From: Verrucomicrobiota bacterium
Lineage (GTDB): Bacteria; Verrucomicrobiota; Verrucomicrobiia; JAWXBN01
Direction of reading: 5' to 3'
NCBI GenBank assembly: GCA_034440155.1
Contig: JAWXBN010000097.1
Span: 1-41,035 of the forward strand
Length of the DNA stretch: 41,035 bases
The notes under the pieces are model-generated. The model worked only from the letters and a program-made list of their open reading frames with translations. It did no database searches and was not told the DNA's origin. Position numbers and translations under genes: made by a program. Shown here one piece after another: positions 36,401-41,035 of this stretch (positions are counted from its first letter, which is position 1; every line of letters begins with the position of its first letter).

Positions 36401-37132
36401 ATGGGCCCTGTGAATATCGAGGCGATCGCCGAGTATGACGACCTCGAGAAACGTCATGATTTCCTCACAAAGGAATTTAACGACCTCGAAGCGGCGAAGG
36501 CTAACCTGTGCGAGGCCATTGCTCAGATCAATAAGACGACAGAAAAAATGTTTACCGACACTTTCCACGCCATTAAGGCAAATTTCCAAACCCTCTTTGT
36601 CGAGCTCTTTGGCGGTGGTAAGGCAAACCTCATTCTGGCCGATGAAAATGATCCGCTGGAGTGCGGCATCGATATCGTCGCCAAGCCCCCGGGCAAACAG
36701 CTCCAGAGCATTTCCCTCCTCTCCGGTGGTGAACGCACCATGACCGCGGTCGCCCTACTTTTCTCCATGTACATGGTCAAACCCAGTCCCTTTTGTGTCC
36801 TCGACGAAATGGACGCTCCCTTGGATGAATCTAATATCAACCGTTTTATAAAAATCCTGAAACGTTTTGTCGGGCAGTCTCAATTCCTCCTGATTACCCA
36901 TAATAAACGGACCATCTCGATTGCCGATGTGCTTTACGGGGTCACCATGCAGGAAAGTGGTGTCTCACGCCTCGTCTCCGTGAAATTTAATAAATCGGAA
37001 GTCCCCGTCCACGGGCACACCCTCGAGGGCGAAATCCCCACGATCTCCGAAAGCATGGGTAAACCCCTCGACACCCCGCAACTCGCCGCGGCCACAGCAG
37101 CGGCAGAAGCGACCGAAACTGCCACAGCATAA
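33443..37132 (+). CDS. smc: Chromosome segregation protein SMC
   Basis: Full-length bacterial SMC condensin subunit, 1229 residues from the ATG at 33443. MYLKTLSIQGFKSFADKT begins the N-terminal ATPase half. GPNGCGKSNVLDS (31-43) is Walker A; long coiled-coil arms follow, with a hinge at about 505-665 (STGTQSVLKG, TLQTILVRG-type). The C-terminal half returns with LLSGGERTMTAVALLF (signature, about 1092) and CVLDEMDAPLDESN (Walker B). It compacts and segregates sister chromosomes. The frame is open to 33341, but the 34 extra residues have no family match. ScpA and ScpB are not here. Two exact GCAAWTTGC copies (34890 encoding RKLL, 35521 encoding AQFA) and a GCAACTTGC variant (34933) lie in the arm coding region. 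Confidence 0.97.
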   Translation: MYLKTLSIQGFKSFADKTDLHFPSGVTAIVGPNGCGKSNVLDSLRWVLGEQSAKALRGSSMQDVIFNGTDTRKPLGMAEVALTFSDCGDELGLEYNEVTICRRVYRDGASEYEINKVPSRLKDIQQLFMDTGVGRSAYSIMEQGKIDKILSAKPEDRREVFEEAAGITRYKSQKKEALRRLEYTEANLLRLTDIVKEVRRQIGSLQRQAGKARRYKEIIEKLRVAETRLARLRYEKLSLEINEFESSAQSIKSDFEQLSLTLETQETQVSDHRSELDLIEQRATEARQQHSDLRHQIDQARSIVRVNAERISEAESLIEQYRIDISGNEEKINIQESSLIEIQGQLGECLSQLTHATETLRAQESRVEEIARGVRSKIAEQDTLRREIQEIEKTTANLQAQATALDNQFHALEVRRDSLTSESARLEEAKASSEIRLSEQQASRASSQQNVETLAALISETEAEMASKQSAWQDTTQKLNDARKLLADYQGRMDMLAQLAQELEGYSTGTQSVLKGTALQEATSSLCGTVADHIKVAPDFIKAVESSLDTHLQTILVRGAAISGRIIEALKNQKLGLATLKVLDLPDSVISTCALPEGGICWLNDKIQMDDEVTPFLRSLLGHTVLVADIDSALRLRAAHAALDFVTLSGETVSRLGVIRGGETGEVASTILTRKALQEELNTKILEVDSRAAQFALESESLAEQRKTLGEEVSGLRGELRTAENDLLTKTNDIRHNTREIEEHGRRLEQMAAEVQSCSEKTAQLAARKEQISHDVEAARVRESEKKNEFERAQAELSALSEEESTARAELMENKVTHATIQQRKQSLETQEAPIRARVIELNEAITNRQSDIGKFNDRVTSLRLQSDEAENGLGAADEEIRAIQSRIDELGTHKLAVLQKIEAADNELKGKRRLQYELQTKRGSMDVQIAQKRMILNTLSESITKKYQVKIEEIQLEMQIIGEEIPSSMDDLQPFVDDLQAKIDDMGPVNIEAIAEYDDLEKRHDFLTKEFNDLEAAKANLCEAIAQINKTTEKMFTDTFHAIKANFQTLFVELFGGGKANLILADENDPLECGIDIVAKPPGKQLQSISLLSGGERTMTAVALLFSMYMVKPSPFCVLDEMDAPLDESNINRFIKILKRFVGQSQFLLITHNKRTISIADVLYGVTMQESGVSRLVSVKFNKSEVPVHGHTLEGEIPTISESMGKPLDTPQLAAATAAAEATETATA

Positions 37133-37344
37133 GGATACGGTAGGAACAGGTATTTACGGGGGGGGGAGCAGGAGTCTATCTATCGATAATAAGTGCTCTG
37201 GTACCTTTAGATTCATCGCGGCTATAAAACTCTATACCATGCATAATCCTGCTATTAGAATTTAAAGCAAACAGAACGGTATTTGTCCTGATTCATCTGA
37301 GTATAATCATATCCTGTCATCCGCGAGGCTGATAGATTGTCTTC

Positions 37345-38421
37345 ATGAAAAAGATCCCATTTCAACAACGCTTAGATGATTTGAATGCCTTTTGGTCTGG
37401 CAATAAACCCTCTAGCATCCCCTATACCTTTTATGGGTGGTTCCATAAAGATGAGATCTACACTGATCCGTCAAGCAGATTGAGTCATGTATGTGAACAC
37501 GGATTCATACCTGTTCGTCATATTATCCCGTACAAAACCGTTCGGAAAAATCTCACGGAAAGAATCGAGAAATACGAGGAAAACGGCACTCAGATCACGC
37601 GGATTAACTGGGAAACGCCTGTGGGAAATGTCTGGTGCACTTGTGCTGAAGGATGGAATAAGGATTTCTGGCTGAAGACCCCGGAAGATTACAAGGTCAT
37701 GACTTATATCATGGAGAATACTGTCGTGGAGCCTGATCCTGAAAGTTATTATCAAATCAAGAAAACGGCCCTTTCCATCCAAATGGCTCCCATGTTATTT
37801 ATTGAGAGGACCCCTTACCAACATATCATCGTCGATTATGCGGGACTCGAGATGTACGCGCTCCAGGTCGCTGATATGGAAGAAGAAATGATTGATCTTT
37901 ATCATGCCATTGAGAGAAACTTTGCTCAGAGGATAGAAATCGCCGCAGAAATCGATCCTGATGTCCAGTATGTCACCGTTCTGGAAAATTACACAGCCGA
38001 TCAAAGCGGGCCTAAACGATTCGATAAATTCCTCAAGCCAATCTACGAAAAATATTTCCCCACCCTCCAAAAGGCCGGGAAAGTCGTCGGCACCCATTAT
38101 GACGGCAAAACCAAAGGCTGCCGCGATCTCATCGCGAAATCTCCCATGGACCTGATAGAGTCCCTGACCTGTCAGCCTGAAGGGGATCAATCACTCGCTG
38201 AAGCCCGCGCCATTTGGCCCGACAAACTTTTCTGGGTGAATATTAACCTCGAAAATTATGGTCTGCCGGATCAACAGCTCAGCCAACGGGTGCATGAAAT
38301 GATCGATGAGGCTTCCGTCAAAGGCAAACAACTCGCCTTCGAGATTTCCGAGGATTGGCCAGCTAATGCCTTCGATAAAATCCCCGTCGTCTTGGACGCC
38401 ATTCAAGAACATACATTCTAA
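37345..38421 (+). CDS. Uroporphyrinogen decarboxylase-like (URO-D superfamily) protein
   Basis: A 358-residue TIM-barrel protein of the URO-D/MtaA/CmuA superfamily. MKKIPFQQRLDDLNAFWSG is typical of its start. The central VTVLENYTADQSGPKRFDKF and IYEKYFPTLQKAGKVVGTHYDG match the family's barrel core around the substrate pocket, where the aspartate and histidine sit. It is not the haem enzyme, since the signature N-terminal arginine motif is absent. Relatives transfer methyl groups to corrinoid proteins or act on unknown substrates. There is no corrinoid protein next to it. The 212-base gap before it (37133-37344) has a G run (nine G near 37160) but no gene. Confidence 0.78.
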   Translation: MKKIPFQQRLDDLNAFWSGNKPSSIPYTFYGWFHKDEIYTDPSSRLSHVCEHGFIPVRHIIPYKTVRKNLTERIEKYEENGTQITRINWETPVGNVWCTCAEGWNKDFWLKTPEDYKVMTYIMENTVVEPDPESYYQIKKTALSIQMAPMLFIERTPYQHIIVDYAGLEMYALQVADMEEEMIDLYHAIERNFAQRIEIAAEIDPDVQYVTVLENYTADQSGPKRFDKFLKPIYEKYFPTLQKAGKVVGTHYDGKTKGCRDLIAKSPMDLIESLTCQPEGDQSLAEARAIWPDKLFWVNINLENYGLPDQQLSQRVHEMIDEASVKGKQLAFEISEDWPANAFDKIPVVLDAIQEHTF

Positions 38422-38473
38422 AGATCATGGTTTAAAATTGACAGAACCGCGCAAATTGCGGAACTTGGCTCGC

Positions 38474-39220
38474 ATGTTTCTTTCTACAGCGATCACGGCA
38501 GCACAGGAAGCGGGAAAATTGCTCCGCGCGAATTTCGGCACAGAACTCGTGGTTAATGAAAACCATGCCCACGACATAAAGCTCGAGCTCGATATCCAAA
38601 GCCAGAAATTAATTGAATCCATCCTCCTTAAAAACCATTCCGATCATGCGATCTTTGGTGAGGAAGGAATCCTCGGGAATCAATCAAGCGAATACCGCTG
38701 GATTATCGACCCCATCGACGGCACGGTGAATTTCTCTTACGGTATCCCACACTTTGCCATTTCCATCGGGCTCGAGAGGAACGGAGAAATCATCCTAGGG
38801 GTCATCTATGACCCGATCCTCGATGAAATGTTCACCGCTGAAAAAGGCAAAGGTGCCTCGCTTAACGGAAAACCGATCAAAGTCAGTAACCGCGACCAAC
38901 TCAAAGACTCCATCCTCGTCGTGGGTATGAGTAAATATAATGACAGTATCGAAGCGGGGCTGAAATTAATCGGTTACTATTCCTTGAATTCGAAAAAACT
39001 CCGCAATATGGGTTCCGCCGCCCTCGCCATGGCATGGATCTCCTGTGGACGTTTGGACGGTTACATCGAAAAGAATATCGGCCTCTGGGATGTCGCCGCC
39101 GGGAAAGTCCTCATCGAAGAAGCCGGAGGCTCCGTTGACCTCTCCGACAATGCCCCCGATAAAAACCTCAAAATCATCTGCGGCAACGGCAAACTCCCCC
39201 TGAGTTTCACCGCTGCTTGA
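38474..39220 (+). CDS. Inositol monophosphatase family protein
   Basis: A 248-residue magnesium-dependent phosphatase: FGEEG near residue 60, then WIIDPIDGTVNFSYGIPHFAISIGL, the metal and phosphate site, and near the end LWDVAAGKVLIEEAGG. It may act on inositol phosphate, fructose 1,6-bisphosphate, or 3'-phosphoadenosine 5'-phosphate. SuhB-type is closest, but I cannot decide. ATG at 38474 is chosen; upstream TTG codons give a slightly longer N-terminus reading LTEPRKLRNLAR. A GCAAWTTGC copy (38451) lies just before the start. It follows the URO-D-like gene by 52 bases. Confidence 0.9.
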   Translation: MFLSTAITAAQEAGKLLRANFGTELVVNENHAHDIKLELDIQSQKLIESILLKNHSDHAIFGEEGILGNQSSEYRWIIDPIDGTVNFSYGIPHFAISIGLERNGEIILGVIYDPILDEMFTAEKGKGASLNGKPIKVSNRDQLKDSILVVGMSKYNDSIEAGLKLIGYYSLNSKKLRNMGSAALAMAWISCGRLDGYIEKNIGLWDVAAGKVLIEEAGGSVDLSDNAPDKNLKIICGNGKLPLSFTAA

Positions 39221-39228
39221 TCTTTGGT

Positions 39229-39250
39229 CCTGAAAATTTTCAGGCCTTTT
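39229..39250 (+). terminator. Possible terminator after inositol monophosphatase
   Basis: CCTGAAAATTTTCAGG (39229-39244) can fold as a 6-bp stem (CCTGAA/TTCAGG) with an AATT loop and is followed by CCTTTT. The stem is short and the T run only four bases, so this is tentative. Confidence 0.4.
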
Positions 39251-39305
39251 AAAATGCTTCGTGGTGGAATTTGCTTAATGATTTTCCAAAAGTGGATTGG
39301 ACTGA

Positions 39306-39587
39306 TTAATCCCCAGATCGAGCCTTTTTCGCTCTGTTTTCCTTAATGAGTTTAACCAGCTCCTGGCTCCGTTTCTGGGCGAGAGATATCTTTTCGGGTG
39401 ATAACTTCTTTTCAAGACGATTACAGTCATTTACTGCATTTGCATTACCCGATTGAGCCGCCAAACTCATCCAAACCAGAGCTTCAACATCATCCTTATC
39501 AACACCTACGCCCTTCTCATATAACCATCCAAGATTATCTGCGTCTTTCCTGATGTACATCACTCCGAGAGATAAGGAAAAATACAC
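39306..39587 (-). pseudogene. C-terminal fragment of a Sel1-repeat protein
   Basis: A 93-residue frame starting at a GTG. It holds one complete Sel1 unit (NLGWLYEKGVGVDKDDVEAL, then VWMSLAAQSGNANAVND) and the usual charged tail of Sel1 proteins (LEKKLSPEKISLAQKRSQE). Full proteins have several repeats and a signal peptide or anchor; none is found upstream, where the vapB gene lies. It therefore looks like a 5'-truncated remnant. Alternatively it is a very small Sel1 protein expressed from the GTG, which I rate as less likely. Confidence 0.6.
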
Positions 39588-39656
39588 CCTATCGTGAGTA
39601 ATCAGAATTCATGAGTATTGATTACTTTCGCATGATTGAGACGGCATTCTCTATCC

Positions 39657-39890
39657 ATGTCAAATCTACAGGTGAAAGGCATCGACCCGGGGCTTTACCG
39701 TCAGCTGGGTAAACGTGCCAAAGATGAGAATCGTTCCATCAGCCAAGAGGTCATTCACATCCTCAAAACTCACCTTTCCCACCCCCATAAACTTAATCTG
39801 AAAGCAACAGAGGCATTCCTCTCCCTAACCGGGGCATGGAAAAAGTCATTTCAAACATGCGTTCTTCAAGGAAAAACAGAAAGCCCTTAA
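39657..39890 (+). CDS. Antitoxin of a VapBC-type pair (FitA/Arc ribbon-helix-helix)
   Basis: A 77-residue protein with an N-terminal ribbon-helix-helix domain: MSNLQVKGIDPGLYRQLGKR, then AKDENRSISQEVIHILKTHL (residues 1-40). This is the DNA-binding, autorepressing part; the C-terminal half (LSLTGAWKKSFQTCVLQG) would wrap the toxin. The ATG at 39657 is the natural start, though the frame is open further upstream. It ends 3 bases before the start of the PIN-domain toxin gene, as expected for a translationally coupled pair. Confidence 0.8.
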   Translation: MSNLQVKGIDPGLYRQLGKRAKDENRSISQEVIHILKTHLSHPHKLNLKATEAFLSLTGAWKKSFQTCVLQGKTESP

Positions 39891-39893
39891 AAA

Positions 39894-40299
39894 ATGTATT
39901 TGATTGATTCAGACACACTCATTTTTGCATTTAAAGGGAATCCGACCGTTATCTCCCACTTCCAATCTGAAAAAAAATGACCCAAAGGGTATCTCTGTCG
40001 CGAGTTACGGGGAACTCCTTTGCGGGGCGCGGACATCATCTAACACCCTGAAAAACATCTCTCTTGTCAGGCAATTATCAGAAATTTATCCTATAGAACC
40101 TGTCGCTCCCGCGATTATGGAGACATTTGCTGAACTCAAGTCATGCCTTGAAAAGGCTGGGGAGAGACTTGATGATTTTGATCTTTTGATCGCTGCCACA
40201 GCGCTCAATCATAACTTGATTTTAGTGAGCAATAATACCCGTTACTTTACACGAATAAAAAATCTCCCCTTAGAAAACTGGACCATTCCTGTGATCTAA
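39894..40299 (+). pseudogene. VapC-type PIN-domain toxin, frameshifted in an A8 run
   Basis: From the ATG at 39894 the protein starts MYLIDSDTLIFAFKGNPTVI, then closes at a TGA (39978-39980) right after a run of eight A (39970-39977). With seven A the frame would read on as KKNDPKGISVASYGELLCGAR and run to 40299, about 134 residues. All acidic positions of the PIN nuclease are then present: Asp in LIDSD, Glu in SYGELL and Asp in DDFDLLIAATAL, followed by LILVSNNTRYF. The toxin cleaves RNA, usually initiator tRNA. The break may be a true loss, a slippage-dependent switch, or an assembly error in the homopolymer. The antitoxin remains intact. Confidence 0.8.
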
Positions 40300-40401
40300 A
40301 TAATTTCTCCCTTTTTTGTTTTTCAGTGAGAGAAATATCCCCTAGCTTCATGAGGTATCAGAATTCCAATCCCCGAATCATTTGGAGCCCTTTAAAAACC
40401 T

Positions 40402-41035
40402 ATGAAAAAGCCGTCGAACGTCGTTGCACTCCTCCAAGATCTCGTTTCCATCTGTAGTGTTAATCCCGATGGGGATCCCGGGGTCCCCAGAGAAAAAGCT
40501 AACGAAGCGCAAATTGCGGAGTATTTGTCCGGTTATTTCAAATCCATCGGACTGGACACTAAACTCCAGACCGTTTATCCAAACCGCCCCAATGTGATCG
40601 GATCGACCAAAAGTACCAAGGGCAAACTGCCCCGGATCATCCTCTGCCCTCATATCGACACCGTCAGCGTCGGCGGCATGACTATCGACCCTTTTGATCC
40701 AAAAATCAAAGCTGGAAAACTCTACGGTCGCGGTTCATCCGACACCAAAGGCCCCTTGGCCTCCATGCTCTGGGCCTTGACCGAGGTCCTAAAGAAAAAC
40801 CCGCAAGACTTAAAATACGAGGTAGTCTTTGCCGCTGTCATGGGTGAAGAGGCTGGTAATGACGGGATCAGGCACCTGATGAAATCCGGGATCAAAGCCG
40901 ATTTCGCCATCGCGGGTGAGCCCACCAGTATGAACCCGGTTTACACCCACAAAGGGGCCCTCTGGGCGAAGCTCACTGCGCAGGGTAAAGCCGTCCATAG
41001 TTCCCAGCCCCAGAACGGGAAAAATGCCATTTACC
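40402..41035 (+). CDS. M20-family metallopeptidase (ArgE/DapE/CPG2 type), N-terminal part
   Basis: The gene begins at the ATG at 40402 and runs off the window end after 211 residues. The metal-site motifs appear in order: LCPHIDTVSVGG (His and Asp ligands), GRGSSDTKGPLASM (bridging Asp), VMGEEAGNDG (general-base Glu and neighbouring Glu ligand) and IAGEPTS (next acidic position). The dimerisation domain has begun with VHSSQP. The family removes acyl or peptide groups: acetylornithine, succinyl-diaminopimelate, or dipeptides. The substrate cannot be fixed without the C-terminus. A GCAAWTTGC copy (40509) encodes EAQIAEY near the start. The 102 bases before it carry no clear promoter. Confidence 0.9.
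   Translation, partial: MKKPSNVVALLQDLVSICSVNPDGDPGVPREKANEAQIAEYLSGYFKSIGLDTKLQTVYPNRPNVIGSTKSTKGKLPRIILCPHIDTVSVGGMTIDPFDPKIKAGKLYGRGSSDTKGPLASMLWALTEVLKKNPQDLKYEVVFAAVMGEEAGNDGIRHLMKSGIKADFAIAGEPTSMNPVYTHKGALWAKLTAQGKAVHSSQPQNGKNAIY

Larger units (their letters stand above)
4547..40517. repeat. Dispersed 9-bp interrupted palindrome GCAA-W-TTGC (24 exact copies; interval is the range, not one element)
   Basis: Exact copies start at 4547, 5642, 5768, 11227, 12068, 12424, 12475, 13144, 13680, 15615, 18884, 20623, 22552, 25814, 26081, 26456, 26923, 28449, 29674, 33172, 34890, 35521, 38451 and 40509. The centre is T on the plus strand in 16 and A in 8. Six extend to CGCAAWTTGCG (15615, 18884, 20623, 35521, 38451, 40509), and three of those to GCGCAAWTTGCGC. 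Near-copies with a different centre (GCAACTTGC at 30616 and 34933) or one mismatch (GCAATCTGC at 12511 and 32723) also occur. Of 24, 21 fall in genes and 3 between genes (13680, 33172, 38451). None is found in 1-4546 or 5777-11226. Confidence 0.85.

Noticed and set aside
37133-37344. tRNA or small RNA in the gap after smc
   Set aside because: No T-arm GGTTCRA, no cloverleaf and no terminator hairpin found by eye.
4547-40517. Repeated word being a CRISPR or tandem repeat
   Set aside because: Copies are 9 bases long, unevenly spaced from tens of bases to kilobases, and mostly within unrelated genes.

Overview
The window looks like a bacterial chromosome, most probably from the Verrucomicrobiota or a close PVC relative. 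The supporting mix is: futalosine-pathway menaquinone genes, an McsB-ClpC pair, prepilin-type proteins beside a very large Asn/Thr-rich companion, Sel1-repeat proteins, an AP2-like protein, and a GTGGCACGG-type extragenic palindrome of a kind I associate with that phylum. The phylum is inferred from gene content and not proven. There is no rRNA, tRNA, CRISPR array, transposase or phage gene that I can see.

Layout. 1-4.2 kb (+): the end of a PpiC-type prolyl isomerase, then two prepilin-like proteins (the second frameshifted) and a 714-residue Asn/Thr-rich protein with a prepilin-like N-terminus. 4.2-13.4 kb (mostly -): a homocysteine methyltransferase/MTHFR fusion, clpC with mcsB, a branched-chain aminotransferase, a small lipoprotein (+), a LolD-like ATPase, pdxA and a PAP2 phosphatase. 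13.4-15.3 kb: a REP-like palindrome, then a GNAT and a DUF2334 deacetylase-like gene (+). 15.3-20.3 kb (-): ybeY, an HDIG membrane protein, and mqnA, mqnE and a UbiA prenyltransferase (mqnP). 20.4-26.2 kb (-): maf, yqeY, a secreted protein, an anti-sigma-like protein and its ECF sigma factor, a Sel1-repeat protein, and rlmN. 26.2-32.3 kb (-): a glutamine amidotransferase, a DUF2283 protein, aconitase, a PfkB-family kinase and an AP2-like protein. 32.4-33.2 kb: a decayed ECF sigma gene joined to the tail of an unrelated protein. 33.4-41.0 kb (+): smc, a URO-D-like protein, an inositol monophosphatase, a Sel1 remnant (-), a vapBC pair with a frameshifted toxin, and the start of an M20 peptidase that runs off the end.

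The most striking signal is not a gene. The 9-bp interrupted palindrome GCAA-W-TTGC occurs 24 times exactly, mostly inside genes, in every codon phase and on genes of both strands. About 0.3 copies would be expected by chance at uniform base composition. It is absent from the first 4.5 kb (pilin region) and from 5.8-11.2 kb. Density (about one per 1.7 kb) and behaviour resemble the cyanobacterial HIP1 element or the DNA uptake sequences of Pasteurellaceae and Neisseriaceae. I know of no description of this word in this role.

Several loci are broken. A prepilin gene and a vapC toxin gene each have one frameshift, the toxin's in an A8 run. The ECF remnant has frameshifts at a T8 run and near a T4 run plus an in-frame stop. 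Homopolymer errors in the assembly must be excluded for the first two; the ECF remnant is too damaged to be explained that way.
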